DNA of 64,000 bases from Streptomyces europaeiscabiei (GTDB lineage Bacteria; Actinomycetota; Actinomycetes; Streptomycetales; Streptomycetaceae), in the NCBI RefSeq assembly GCF_036346855.1, contig NZ_CP107841.1:806001-870000 (forward strand). Direction: 5' to 3'. Position numbers and translations under genes: made by a program. Shown here piece by piece: positions 17,842 through 26,984 of this stretch; position 1 is the first letter of the stretch; the number at the start of each line of letters is the position of its first letter. The notes under the pieces were generated by a model that made no database searches, had not been told where the DNA came from, and saw nothing but the letters and a program-made list of their open reading frames with translations.

Positions 17842-18214
17842 GCGACGTTCCTTCCGTGCGAAGACCGCTGGCGGTGCCCCCATCTGTACGAGGGGTCCGC
17901 GAGATCAGTTCAAAGGCCACGGGTAAGCCATCGGTAAGGAACTCCCCAACAGACGGCCACTGATGGTGGTACACTCGCCTTGGCACGTGTGTATCGCCCA
18001 TTTTCGGGGCGCCGGTGCCGCTCTCTCTCAGATCCTGAGGTCTCTTCCGCTGAACCGCCCGTCGATTCCCGACCGGCCGTCAGTTTCCCCGCACCACCCG
18101 CGACACACAGGCCGCCACACCGCGCGGCCGTGAACGGCTCGGCCGTACCCCGGGTGTGCGCTCCCCCTCCCTTCCCCATGCGTTTTCCTCACGTCCTCGA
18201 AAGGACCCCCATCC
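17842..18214. promoter_or_regulatory. Divergent promoter region and C-rich leader of the Rho-like gene
   Basis: No coding frame is credible. A TGGTACACT element near 17968-17976 could be a -10 box for the rightward transcript. From about 18021 to the ATG the sense strand is C-rich and G-poor, roughly two C for each G by my count, with pyrimidine runs such as CTCTCTCTC and CTCCCCCTCCCTTCCCC. Such unstructured C-rich RNA is the kind of sequence Rho binds, so this leader may allow autoregulation. Confidence 0.45.
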
Positions 18215-19357
18215 ATGACCACCACCACACTCGAACGCACTTCCACCGATCGGCAGCCTCCGGCACTGGTCACCGGCGTCCTGGAGATCGCACAGAGCGG
18301 GCAGGGACACCTGCGCGCCGAGTGCGGCCTGCTCAGCCCTTCCGACCCGCAGGTCCCCGCCGCGCTGATCCGCAGGTACGGCCTGCGCAAGGGCGACACC
18401 GTCGAGGGCGTACGCGACGGCCGGCGCGCCCTCACCGAGGTCGAACGGATCAACGGCCGTACGCCCCAAGAGCTGCGCGGCCGCCCGCACTTCCACGACC
18501 TCACCCCGCTGCACCCGCGCAAGCGGTTGCGGCTCGAACACCCGGCGAGCGGCCTGACGGGCCGTCTGGTCGACCTCGTGGCCCCCGTCGGCAAGGGGCA
18601 GCGCGGGCTGATCGTGGCCCCGCCCAAGACCGGCAAGACCGTGCTGCTGCAGCAGGTGGCCGCCGCGATCGCCGCCAACCACCCCGAGGCCCGCCTCATG
18701 GTGGTGCTGCTCGACGAGCGGCCCGAGGAGGTGACCGACATGCGGCGCTCCGTACGGGGCGAGGTGTATGCCTCGACGTTCGACCGGTCCCCCAAGGAGC
18801 ACATCGCGCTCGCCGAACTCGTCGTGGAGCGCGCCAAGCGGCTCGTCGAACAGGGCGAGGACGTCGTGATCCTGCTGGACTCCCTGACCCGGTTGTGCCG
18901 GGCCCACAACAACGCGGCCGCCTCCGGTGGCCGCACCCTGAGCGGCGGTGTCGACGCCGCCGCACTGCAAGGCCCGAAGCGGCTCTTCGGCGCCGCCCGG
19001 CTGACCGAGGAGGCCGGTTCCCTCACCATCCTGGCCACCGCCCTGGTGGAGACCGGGTCCCGCGCCGACGACTTCTTCTTCGAGGAGCTCAAGGGCACCG
19101 GCAACATGGAGCTCCGCCTAGACCGCGCCCTCGCCGACCGGCGTGTCTTCCCCGCCGTCGACATCACCCCGTCCGGCACCCGCCGCGAGGAACTCCTCCT
19201 GACACATGGCGAGTTGACGGCCGTACGGGGGCTGCGCAGGGCCCTGCGGTCGCGCGAGGGGCAGGCGAACCTCGAAACGATCCTGGAGCGGCTGCGTGCC
19301 ACACCGGACAACGCGACCTTCCTGCGGCAGGTGCAGCCCACGCTGCCGACCGCATGA
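18215..19357 (+). CDS. Short transcription termination factor Rho paralogue
   Basis: The 380-residue protein covers the whole Rho motor: Walker A APPKTGKT (135-142), Walker B VILLDSLTR (218-226), Q-loop region TLSGGVDAAALQGPKR (241-256), arginine-finger/catalytic region and R-loop EELKGTGNMEL (290-300). It lacks the long charged N-terminal insert of the housekeeping actinobacterial Rho (around 600-700 residues), so it is likely a second copy. The cold-shock-like RNA domain is present (LLSPSDPQVPAALIRRYGLRKGD is like E. coli), but the RNP1 motif G-F-G-F-L-R is G-Q-G-H-L-R (residues 29-34), losing both aromatic residues. AAAGGA precedes ATG 18215. It should act as an RNA-dependent hexameric helicase or a modulator of the main Rho. 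Confidence 0.88.
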   Translation: MTTTTLERTSTDRQPPALVTGVLEIAQSGQGHLRAECGLLSPSDPQVPAALIRRYGLRKGDTVEGVRDGRRALTEVERINGRTPQELRGRPHFHDLTPLHPRKRLRLEHPASGLTGRLVDLVAPVGKGQRGLIVAPPKTGKTVLLQQVAAAIAANHPEARLMVVLLDERPEEVTDMRRSVRGEVYASTFDRSPKEHIALAELVVERAKRLVEQGEDVVILLDSLTRLCRAHNNAAASGGRTLSGGVDAAALQGPKRLFGAARLTEEAGSLTILATALVETGSRADDFFFEELKGTGNMELRLDRALADRRVFPAVDITPSGTRREELLLTHGELTAVRGLRRALRSREGQANLETILERLRATPDNATFLRQVQPTLPTA

Positions 19358-19437
19358 CATGAGGCATCCGGGTACTCGATCCGCGCCCTCGGCCCTGGCA
19401 CCCCGGTCCACGGCGCGACCGTTCCTACGTTTGCGGT

Positions 19438-20625
19438 ATGACCATCGGATTCTCATCCCGCGTCCCTCGTGTTACCCGCGTCGCCCTCTGCTGCTCCGCC
19501 GTCTGTGCGCTGGGGGCCCTGGCCGTCGCGACGAACCCGGAAGGTGCCGGCCTCCAGGTCGGGGCGGGCGCGCGGGACGCCAAGGCCGCGCAAGAGCCGC
19601 CGTCCCTGTACCGGTCGGGGACACAGGTACGGCCACGGCCCGGGGCGCCCCGAGTGCCCCAGGGCGTCTCCGCGGTGTCGTGGCTGGTGGCGGACGCCGA
19701 CAGCGGCGCGGTACTCGCCGCGCACGACGCGCACCGAAAGCTTCCGCCGGCCAGCACGCTGAAGACCCTGTTCGCGCTCACCGTGCTGCCGGGGCTCCCC
19801 GCGGGCCTCAGACACACCGTCGAGGCCGAGGAGTTGGCGGGCATCGGCGCCGGCAGCAGCCTGGTCGGCATCAAGGAAGACCTCACCTACCGCGTGGCGG
19901 ACCTGTGGCGGGGTGTCTTCCTCAGCTCGGGCAACGACGCCGTGCGTGTCCTGGCCGCCCTCAACGGCGGCTGGCGGGCCACCGCCGAGCAGATGCAGGA
20001 CAAGGCCCGGTCCCTGGGCGCCCTGGACACCCATGTCGTCTCGCCCGACGGGTACGACGCGCCCGGCCAGGTGTCGTCCGCGTACGACCTCGCGGTGTTC
20101 GGACGGGCCGGGCTGCGCAACGCGGAGTTCGCCGAGTACTGCGCCACGGCCACCGCACAGTTCCCCGCGGGCGGCTGGTCCTACGGCATCCAGAACACCA
20201 ACCGCCTGCTCACCGGCGCCGGCATCGAGCGCTATCCGGGACTCATCGGCGTCAAGAACGGCTACACCAGCAACGCGGGCAACACCCTGATCGCCGCCGC
20301 GAAGCGAGGTGGGCGCACCCTCGTCGTGACGGTGCTGCGTCCGCAGTCCGGCAGCGGCTACGCCGTCTACGAGGAGGCGCGCTCCCTTCTCGACTGGGGT
20401 TTCCGTGCCGCCGGGCGCGTCGAGGCCGTGGGCTCGCTGCTGCCGCCGCGCCCGGCGGCTGGGCCTCGGGCCGCCCCCGGGTCACCGCCCGCCCGTGAGG
20501 AGAACGAAGAGGTCACCGCCCCCGGCTGGTCGTCGGCAGGCACGGTCACGGGCGCGGCCGGAGTCGGTGCGGCCTGCGTGGCGCTGGCGCTGTGGCTCAG
20601 GAACGGCCGACTCAACCGCGGCTGA
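19438..20625 (+). CDS. D-alanyl-D-alanine carboxypeptidase (peptidase S11), membrane-anchored
   Basis: The 395-residue protein has an N-terminal signal segment (RVALCCSAVCALGALAVA), then the S11 penicillin-binding fold: catalytic Ser-x-x-Lys STLK (106-109), SGN (164-166) and a third motif KNG (273-275) where the classical box is KTG. A Pro/Ala-rich linker leads to a C-terminal helix (TGAAGVGAACVALALWLRN). It should trim the terminal D-Ala of peptidoglycan stem peptides outside the cell. Its last 259 bases are overlapped antisense by the mannosyltransferase gene that converges on it. Confidence 0.88.
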   Translation: MTIGFSSRVPRVTRVALCCSAVCALGALAVATNPEGAGLQVGAGARDAKAAQEPPSLYRSGTQVRPRPGAPRVPQGVSAVSWLVADADSGAVLAAHDAHRKLPPASTLKTLFALTVLPGLPAGLRHTVEAEELAGIGAGSSLVGIKEDLTYRVADLWRGVFLSSGNDAVRVLAALNGGWRATAEQMQDKARSLGALDTHVVSPDGYDAPGQVSSAYDLAVFGRAGLRNAEFAEYCATATAQFPAGGWSYGIQNTNRLLTGAGIERYPGLIGVKNGYTSNAGNTLIAAAKRGGRTLVVTVLRPQSGSGYAVYEEARSLLDWGFRAAGRVEAVGSLLPPRPAAGPRAAPGSPPAREENEEVTAPGWSSAGTVTGAAGVGAACVALALWLRNGRLNRG

Positions 20626-21770
20626 CCGACCGGCAGCCACAGGAGCAGGCCGAGGGTGATCCACACATAGGTGTTGCTGCCGACGAAGCCGCCGATGCCG
20701 GACGCGTCGTCGAACCACAGCCAGACGACGCTGCTGCACAGCAGCACGTACAGCGCCGCCGCAAGCGGCAGCAGCCGGCGGTGCCTGAGCAGGACGGCGA
20801 AGGACGGCAGCAGCCAGACCAGATGGTGCACCCAGGTGATCGGGCTGACCAGACACGCGGTCAGCCCGGTGAGGGCGAACGCGGCCGTCCAGTCCTCGGT
20901 CCGCATCGCCGTACGGACCCGCCATACCCATACGCACAGCACGGCCAGGACGAGCGCCGCCCAGACGGCGCGGCTCGGTTCGTGCGGTGCCACGAGCCGG
21001 GCCAGGACGCCCTGCAGCGACTGGTTGGAGACATAGTCGAGGCGGCCGATGCGGCTGGTGTCCCACAGTGCCTCGGTCCAGTAGAAGCGCGAGGCGGCCG
21101 GGGCGATCCAGGCCGCCGCCGCGGTGGCGGCCGCGGCGACGGCCGCGGCGACGGCCGTCGCGAGCCCGGCGGCCCGCCACCGCCGGGCGAGCAGCAGCAG
21201 CCCGATGAAGATCGCGGGCGTCAGCTTGACCGCCGCCGCCAGGCCGATGCCCACCCCCGCCCAGCGGCCCCGGCCGGTGGCCAGCAGCCAGGCGTCGGCG
21301 AGCACCAGGGCGAGCAGCAGGAGGTTCACCTGGCCGAAGCTGACGGTGTCCCGCAGCGGCTCGAACAGGGCGAGCACGCAGAGGGCGAGCGAGACGCCGA
21401 ACCAGCCGTAGCGGCGCAGGACAGGCCCCACCAGCACGTACAGGACCGCTGCGAGCGCCACCAGGTCGAGCGCGAGGCACAGCACGATCGCGGTGCTCAG
21501 CCCGACCAGCGCCATCGGCAGCATGACGACCGCGGCGAACGGCGGATAGGTGAATCCGTAGGTCGTGCCCGGCACCAGATAGTCGTAGATGCGGCCGCCG
21601 TGGTGGACCCAGGTGTCGATGGCGCCGTGGTAGACGCGCAGGTCGAACCAGTCGCGCAGCAGCGGGACGGTCGCGGTGAAGACGGTGACGGCGGCGGCCA
21701 TGCCGAGCACGAGGAGGACGCGGGCGCGGTCGGTGCGCGGCCGGAACCACCTCTGGCACGGTTCGCTCAT
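20367..21770 (-). CDS. GT87-family (DUF2029) polyprenol-phosphate-mannose-dependent mannosyltransferase
   Basis: The 467-residue protein has about ten membrane helices typical of GT-C enzymes, with the conserved early loop DWFDLRVYHGAIDTWVHHGG (catalytic Asp region), FTYPPFAAVVMLPMAL and VKLTPAIFIGLLLLARRWR, which are DUF2029 hallmarks. Such enzymes add mannose (or arabinose) from a lipid carrier to cell-envelope glycans or proteins. Its ATG overlaps the previous gene's stop (ATGA), so I use 21770 rather than the upstream start at 21848. The membrane domain ends near the LWLPVGQPRLSRPF segment; about 86 further residues are low-complexity (Ala/Ser/Pro/Arg) and lie antisense to the carboxypeptidase gene. 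Confidence 0.82.
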   Translation of the reverse strand: MSEPCQRWFRPRTDRARVLLVLGMAAAVTVFTATVPLLRDWFDLRVYHGAIDTWVHHGGRIYDYLVPGTTYGFTYPPFAAVVMLPMALVGLSTAIVLCLALDLVALAAVLYVLVGPVLRRYGWFGVSLALCVLALFEPLRDTVSFGQVNLLLLALVLADAWLLATGRGRWAGVGIGLAAAVKLTPAIFIGLLLLARRWRAAGLATAVAAAVAAAATAAAAWIAPAASRFYWTEALWDTSRIGRLDYVSNQSLQGVLARLVAPHEPSRAVWAALVLAVLCVWVWRVRTAMRTEDWTAAFALTGLTACLVSPITWVHHLVWLLPSFAVLLRHRRLLPLAAALYVLLCSSVVWLWFDDASGIGGFVGSNTYVWITLGLLLWLPVGQPRLSRPFLSHSASATQAAPTPAAPVTVPADDQPGAVTSSFSSRAGGDPGAARGPAAGRGGSSEPTASTRPAARKPQSRRERASS

Positions 21771-23164
21771 GCCGTGCGCTCCAGAGCCGGTGCCCGGGAG
21801 GCCTGTTCTGCCTGCCACAGCACGACCACCGCGAGCACTCCCCCGCACACCGCCAGAACGACCTGCGCGGTGTCCGCCGGATCACCGCTCGGCAGGACGG
21901 CGAGCGCGAGCATCCCGCTGGCGACCGCGACCCGCCGCTGCACCAGGACGCTCCGGGCGGCCGCGGCGATGAGGAACAGGCCCCACAGCGCGTACCAGGG
22001 GCGGATCGCGGGGCCCAGCGCGGCGACGACGGCCAGGCTGAGGCCGAGCGCGTACACCGGTCCGGGTCTCAGTCGGAGCCATATGAAGAGGACGACGGCG
22101 AGGGTCAGCAGGAGACCGGCCGCGCGCCAGGCCGGGAGGGCGAGGGGGGCCAGGTCGCTGCCGAGGTCGTGGAGCAGGGTGCCGGTGGCGCGGCCGAGGA
22201 CGCTGGTGGGCGACCAGTTCTGCGGGGACACGGGGGTGCGCAGGGCGGCGATCCAGCCGTATCCGGTGCCGGCCAGGGCGGTCACGGCCGCCGTGGTGCC
22301 CGTCGCGACGGCCAGGGTGGCCACGCTCGTCCGGATCCATCCGGTACGGCCACGCATCACGACCACCGCCAGCAGGCCGAGCGCGGCGGGTGCCTTGACC
22401 AGGGCGGCGAGCGTGACGAGGACGACGCCGAGGAGGTAGCGGCGGCCCCGCGCGAGCACCAGTCCGACGCCCAGCAGTCCCAGCATCATCGCGTCGTTGT
22501 GGGCCCCGGCCACCAGATGCAGGAGCACGAGCGGGTTGAGCGCGCCCAGCCAGAGGGCGACGGAGGGGTCGGCTCCGCCGTGCCGGGCGAGGCGGGGCAG
22601 CGCCGCGGCCATCAGGGCCACCCCGAGGAGGGCGATCACACGCATCCCGATGAGCCCGGCCGGTATCCGGCCCTCGGTCAGGCCGGACAGCCCGGAGGCG
22701 ACAGCGAGGAAGACGGGGCCGTACGGCGTGGCCGTGTGGCGCCACATCGGTGCGACCTCGTCGGCGAGCGGCCCGCCGAGCCGGGCGGGACCGTGCAGAT
22801 AGACGTCCATGTGCGCGTCGACCATGGCGCCCTGGGCGAGATAGCTGTACACGTCCCGGCTGAACAGCGGCGGCGCGAGGAGGAGGGGTGCCGCCCAGAC
22901 GGCCAGCACAAGGAGCAGCGCACGGGGGGCCGGGGGTTCGGGGCCCCGTATCACCTTTCCCAGCAGCGCCCAGGCGGCTATCAGCAGGACGACGCCGAAG
23001 TAGACACCGACCAGACCCAGCGCACCGCGCCCCGAGGTCGGCGACAGCAGCCCCTGGACCGGCAGCGCACCGGCGGTCTCACCTCCCAGGGCGAGAAAGG
23101 CGGATCCGGCCAGGCCGAGCGCCTGGCAGCAGCGGAGATCGACGGGGAAAGCGATGGCCAACAC
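21767..23164 (-). CDS. MptB-like polyprenol-phosphate-mannose alpha-1,6-mannosyltransferase
   Basis: The 465-residue protein is a multi-span GT-C enzyme. LLAPPLFSRDVYSYLAQGAM contains the FSRDVYSY motif typical of MptA/MptB enzymes, followed by TPYGPVFLAVASGLSGL and LWLGALNPLVLLHLVAGAHNDAMMLGL, also family hallmarks. In mycobacteria MptB extends lipomannan; in Streptomyces a related glycan acceptor is likely. The start is a GTG at 23164, since an in-frame TGA lies shortly upstream; no strong ribosome-binding site is seen. It is coupled by a four-base overlap to the next mannosyltransferase, so the two probably work on the same glycan. Confidence 0.85.
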   Translation of the reverse strand: MLAIAFPVDLRCCQALGLAGSAFLALGGETAGALPVQGLLSPTSGRGALGLVGVYFGVVLLIAAWALLGKVIRGPEPPAPRALLLVLAVWAAPLLLAPPLFSRDVYSYLAQGAMVDAHMDVYLHGPARLGGPLADEVAPMWRHTATPYGPVFLAVASGLSGLTEGRIPAGLIGMRVIALLGVALMAAALPRLARHGGADPSVALWLGALNPLVLLHLVAGAHNDAMMLGLLGVGLVLARGRRYLLGVVLVTLAALVKAPAALGLLAVVVMRGRTGWIRTSVATLAVATGTTAAVTALAGTGYGWIAALRTPVSPQNWSPTSVLGRATGTLLHDLGSDLAPLALPAWRAAGLLLTLAVVLFIWLRLRPGPVYALGLSLAVVAALGPAIRPWYALWGLFLIAAAARSVLVQRRVAVASGMLALAVLPSGDPADTAQVVLAVCGGVLAVVVLWQAEQASRAPALERTA

Positions 23165-23332
23165 TCGGTCAGCGTGTCAACGCCGAGTGGCGCGGAGACG
23201 ACGCGGCGCCTTCGTGACGGGTACCGGGGCGTGACCCGTGCGCGAACCCGCCCCCGCGTTCGGTCCACGGGTTCGCTCCACGGGGTCGGTCCACAGGTTC
23301 GGTGCCGACGGCGACGGTGGCGCCGATGGCCG

Positions 23333-24253
23333 TCAGAAAACGGACAGTCCCGTCAGGGTCGTGAAGCGTTCCAGCGCCGCCACTCCCGCCACCGAGTTTC
23401 CCCGCTCGTCCAGCCCCGGACTCCACACACAGAGCGTGCAGCGCCCCGGTACGACGGCGATGATGCCACCGCCCACCCCGCTCTTGCCGGGCAGGCCCAC
23501 ACGGTAGGCGAACTCGCCGGCCGCGTCGTACGTGCCGCAGGTGAGCATCACCGCGTTGACCTGCTTCGCCTCACTCCGCGTCAACAGGCGGGTGCCGTCG
23601 GCGCGGACGCCGTGGCGAGCGAGGAAGGTGGTGGCGAGGGCGAGGTCGGCGCAGGAGGCGGTGAGGGAACACTGCCGGAAGTACTGGTCGAGGAGGGCCG
23701 GTACGGGGTTGTCGATGTTGCCGTACGACGCCATGAAGTGCGCGAGGGCCGCGTTGCGGTCGCCGTGCGCGGACTCGGAGGCGGCGATCTGCGCGTCGAA
23801 GTCCAGGTCCGGGTTGCCGCTCTCCGATCGCATGAAGGAGAGCAGCTCGCCGGCCGCGTCACCGGTACGGGTGTGGAGACGGTCGGTGACGACGAGGGCA
23901 CCCGCGTTGATGAAGGGGTTGCGCGGGATGCCGTTCTCGTACTCCAGCTGGACCAGGGAGTTGAAGGGGTTGCCCGAGGGCTCGCGGCCCACGTGCTCCC
24001 AGAGGTCGTCGCCCTCCCGGGCCAGGTCGAGGGCGAGGGTGAACACCTTGGTGATGGACTGCGTGGAGAATGGCTCCCGCCAGTCCCCCACGCCGTACAC
24101 CGTGCCGTCCGGCTCCGCGACGGCCATGCCGAAGCGGCGCGGGTCGCGGGCCGCGAGCGCCGGGATGTAGTCGGCGGGCCGGCCGCGGCCCGGGGTCCGT
24201 CCGATCTCCTCGGCGATACGTTCCAGCACCGGCTGGAAGGTGGTGGCCTCCAT
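23333..24253 (-). CDS. glsA: Glutaminase A
   Basis: The 306-residue protein is a serine-dependent glutaminase: STQSITKVF contains the Ser66-x-x-Lys69 catalytic pair, PFINAGALVVTDRL and SYGNIDNPVPALLDQYF are family blocks, and PGKSGVGGGIIAVVPG closes the fold. It converts glutamine to glutamate and ammonia in the cytoplasm. Its ATG shares one base with the stop codon of aspA (TGATG), so it is translated from the same message. Two of its neighbours also release ammonia from amino acids (asparaginase, aspartase), pointing to a shared role in nitrogen or carbon supply. Confidence 0.93.
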   Translation of the reverse strand: MEATTFQPVLERIAEEIGRTPGRGRPADYIPALAARDPRRFGMAVAEPDGTVYGVGDWREPFSTQSITKVFTLALDLAREGDDLWEHVGREPSGNPFNSLVQLEYENGIPRNPFINAGALVVTDRLHTRTGDAAGELLSFMRSESGNPDLDFDAQIAASESAHGDRNAALAHFMASYGNIDNPVPALLDQYFRQCSLTASCADLALATTFLARHGVRADGTRLLTRSEAKQVNAVMLTCGTYDAAGEFAYRVGLPGKSGVGGGIIAVVPGRCTLCVWSPGLDERGNSVAGVAALERFTTLTGLSVF

Positions 24254-25665
24254 CAGGCCGAAGGGGTGCCGCTGCCCGCGAGCACCTCGGGCCGCAGCAG
24301 TTCCCGGAGCCGCTCGGCGGGCAGCAGGCCCTTCTCCTGGACGAGTTCGGCCACGCCCCGGCCGGTGGCGAGGGCCTCCTTGGCGATGTCGGTGGCCGCC
24401 GTGTAGCCGATGTACGGGTTGAGGGCGGTGACCAGGCCGATGGAGTTCTCCACGCTCGCGCGCAGCGCCTCGGTGTTGGCGGTGATGCCGTCCACGCAGC
24501 GTTCGGCGAGGGTGAGGCAGGCGGCGCGCAGGTGGGTGATGGACTCCGACAGGGAGTGCAGGATGATCGGCTCGAAGGCGTTGAGCTGGAGCTGTCCGGC
24601 CTCGGCGGCCATCGTGATGGTGACGTCGTTGCCGATGACCTCGAAGGCGACCTGGTTGACGACCTCGGGGATCACCGGGTTCACCTTGCCGGGCATGATG
24701 GACGAACCCGCCTGCACCGGCGGCAGGTTGATCTCGTTCAGGCCCGCGCGCGGTCCGGAGGACAGCAGCCGCAGGTCGTTGCAGCTCTTGGAGAGCTTCA
24801 CGGCGATGCGCTTGAGGACGCCCGACATCTGCACGAACGCGCCGCAGTCCTGGGTGGCCTCGACCAGGTTGGCGGCGGTGACCAACGGCAGCCCGGTGAT
24901 CTCGGCGAGATGGCGGCGCGCCGACTCCGCGTATCCGGCGGGGGCGTTGAGGCCGGTGCCGATCGCGGTGGCGCCCAGGTTGATCTCGTGGACCAGTTCC
25001 ACGGCCTCCGCCAGGCGGCTGCGGTCCTCGTCCAGCATCACCGCGTACGCGGAGAACTCCTGGCCAAGCGTCATCGGTACGGCGTCCTGGAGCTGGGTGC
25101 GCCCCATCTTCAGCACGTCACGGAACTCGACGGCCTTGCGGGCGAACGAGTCCTGCAGCACCGCCATCGCCTTGAGCAGCTCGCGCACGGCGTAGACGGT
25201 CGCGATCTTCACGGCGGTCGGGTAGACGTCGTTGGTGGACTGGCCGAGGTTGACGTCCTCGTTGGGGTGCAGGTACTCGTACCGGCCCTTGGTGTGGCCC
25301 AGCAGCTCCAGCGCCCTGTTGGCGACGACCTCGTTGGCGTTCATGTTGGTGGAGGTGCCGGCTCCGCCCTGGACGACGTCGACGACGAACTGGTCGTGCA
25401 GCTTGCCGTCGCGGATCTCCCGGCAGGCCTCGATGATCGCGGCGGCCTTCGCGGGCGCCAGCAGCCCGAGTTCCTCGTTGGCGCGGGCGGCGGCCTCCTT
25501 CACGGCGGCGAGCGCGTCGATCAGATGAGGGTAGGCGGAGATCGTGGTGCCCGTGATGGGGAAGTTCTCCGTGGCGCGCAGGGTGTGCACGCCCCAGTAC
25601 GCGTCGGCGGGGACGTCACGGTCTCCGAGCAGATCGTGTTCACTGCGGGTCACTGCGGCGGTCAT
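24253..25665 (-). CDS. aspA: Aspartate ammonia-lyase
   Basis: The 470-residue protein belongs to the fumarase/aspartase superfamily; the signature GSSIMPGKVNP (320-330) is present, along with GGAGTSTNMNANEVVANRALE and YLHPNEDVNLGQSTNDVYPT. The latter block, with the aspartase-type N-E-D-V-N, favours aspartase over fumarase. It deaminates L-aspartate to fumarate and ammonia. It lies downstream of the asparaginase gene, which makes its substrate, separated by a dispersed repeat, and is coupled to glsA. The start has GAAGG about 11 bases upstream. Confidence 0.92.
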   Translation of the reverse strand: MTAAVTRSEHDLLGDRDVPADAYWGVHTLRATENFPITGTTISAYPHLIDALAAVKEAAARANEELGLLAPAKAAAIIEACREIRDGKLHDQFVVDVVQGGAGTSTNMNANEVVANRALELLGHTKGRYEYLHPNEDVNLGQSTNDVYPTAVKIATVYAVRELLKAMAVLQDSFARKAVEFRDVLKMGRTQLQDAVPMTLGQEFSAYAVMLDEDRSRLAEAVELVHEINLGATAIGTGLNAPAGYAESARRHLAEITGLPLVTAANLVEATQDCGAFVQMSGVLKRIAVKLSKSCNDLRLLSSGPRAGLNEINLPPVQAGSSIMPGKVNPVIPEVVNQVAFEVIGNDVTITMAAEAGQLQLNAFEPIILHSLSESITHLRAACLTLAERCVDGITANTEALRASVENSIGLVTALNPYIGYTAATDIAKEALATGRGVAELVQEKGLLPAERLRELLRPEVLAGSGTPSA

Positions 25666-25734
25666 GACTGGGCAGGCCTTCTTTCGTGATGTGCGGGTGG
25701 CCGGGTGGTGAGTGCGTGCCTACGGGTGGGTGGG

Positions 25735-25925
25735 GGCTGGTCGCGCAGTTCCCCGCGCCCCTGAAAAGCAGGGGCCGCGCCCCGTGCCTTTTCGGTCCGA
25801 GAGGGCCGCGGGCCCTCCAGGGGCGGGGAACTGCGCGAGAAGCCCCACCGAACCCGCACCACGGGGGTCGAAGGGGCGCAGCCCCTGGTGATGGGAAGGG
25901 CAGGCGCGGCGGGGGCGATCGAAGT
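25735..25925. repeat. Dispersed intergenic inverted repeat, copy 1 (partial)
   Basis: Inner arms 25743-25764 and 25821-25840 pair over about 20 bp, the right arm missing two bases. The right flank (25866-25921, containing GGGTCGAAGGGGCGCAGCCC) matches the right outer arm of the longer element at 55028-55249. It lies between the asparaginase and aspartase genes, both on the minus strand, and could attenuate transcription between them. Confidence 0.8.
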
Positions 25926-25928
25926 TCG

Positions 25929-26984
25929 TTACTGACGCGGCAGTGGATCCAACGCCCGGACCGCACTGACACGACCGACCGCACGGCCACCCCCGAGCAG
26001 AGCCTCACCCGCGAACTCCGCGAGGACCTCGGGAGCGACCCCCGCCCGCACGAGCGCGGCCGCGGTCACCGGCACCCGGGCCCGGTTGGCGCCATCGGCG
26101 ATCTTCACGGCGACGGCCCGGCCGTCCGGCAGCGCGGCGGCCTGGACGCCCTCGAAGCCGTCCTTGGTGAGCAGTCCGGGCACGGCCCGCATCAGCCCGG
26201 CCACGTCGCGTCCCGCGCCGGACGCCATCTCGGCGTGCGCGCGCATGGCGTCGGCGACCGTGCGCTCGGGGGTGCCCTCGGTGGCGGTGGTGATCCGGGC
26301 GAGTGCGCGGGCCAGGCCGTGCAGGGAGACGGAGAAGAGGGGGGCGCCGCAGCCGTCGACGGTCACCTGGGCGATGGCCTGTCCGGTGAGGTCCTCGACG
26401 ATCTCTGCGATGGCCTGCTGCAACGGGTGGGCCGGGGCGAGGTAGTTCTCCAACGACCAGCCGTTGAGCCGGCACGTGTACAGCATGGCCGCGTGTTTGC
26501 CGGAGCAGTTCTGCGCAAGACGGGAGGGCTGCCTCCCCTCGCGTATCCACCGGTCCCGGACGGCCGGGTCGTACGGCATGTCGGTGACGTTGCGCAGGTC
26601 GTCCTCGGTCGCCCCGGCCAGCTCCAGGATCTGCCGGGCTCCGGCGAGGTGGCGTTCCTCGCCGGAGTGGCTGGCCGCGGTCAGGGACAGCAGTTCGCCG
26701 TCCAGGGGAAGTCCGGCGCGCAGCATGGCCACGGCCTGGACCGGCTTGAGTGCCGACCGGGGGTAGAACGCCGCCTCGATGTCGCCGAGTTGGAGTTCCA
26801 CCTCCCCGTCGGCACCCAGCACCACGACAGAGCCGTAGTGGATGCCCTCGATGACACCTCCGCGTACGAGGTGGGCGACGGGGGCGTGGAGCGGTTCCCG
26901 GATCGCGGGGGCCGCGGCCACCGGAGCCGCAGGGATCGCCGCGGCGCCGGTGGTCGTGGGGTCGTACGTCACTGCCTGAATCAC
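25929..26984 (-). CDS. L-asparaginase (thermolabile / Rhizobium etli type family)
   Basis: The 351-residue protein belongs to the asparaginase family with blocks [71 protein letters not shown] and [14 protein letters not shown]. The S-H-S-G-E and N-C-S-G-K-H-A motifs are characteristic and hold the catalytic Ser/Lys residues. It has no signal peptide, so it hydrolyses imported asparagine to aspartate and ammonia in the cytoplasm. The GTG start at 26984 overlaps the permease stop (GTGA) and has GGAG upstream; the later GTG at 26972 is possible. The N-terminal 25 residues are Ala/Pro-rich and poorly conserved. Confidence 0.9.
   Translation of the reverse strand: MIQAVTYDPTTTGAAAIPAAPVAAAPAIREPLHAPVAHLVRGGVIEGIHYGSVVVLGADGEVELQLGDIEAAFYPRSALKPVQAVAMLRAGLPLDGELLSLTAASHSGEERHLAGARQILELAGATEDDLRNVTDMPYDPAVRDRWIREGRQPSRLAQNCSGKHAAMLYTCRLNGWSLENYLAPAHPLQQAIAEIVEDLTGQAIAQVTVDGCGAPLFSVSLHGLARALARITTATEGTPERTVADAMRAHAEMASGAGRDVAGLMRAVPGLLTKDGFEGVQAAALPDGRAVAVKIADGANRARVPVTAAALVRAGVAPEVLAEFAGEALLGGGRAVGRVSAVRALDPLPRQ

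Noticed and set aside
19438..20625. Reading KNG in place of KTG as a sign of an inactive carboxypeptidase
   Set aside because: The SxxK and SGN motifs are intact, and the middle residue of the third box varies in S11 enzymes, so inactivity cannot be concluded.
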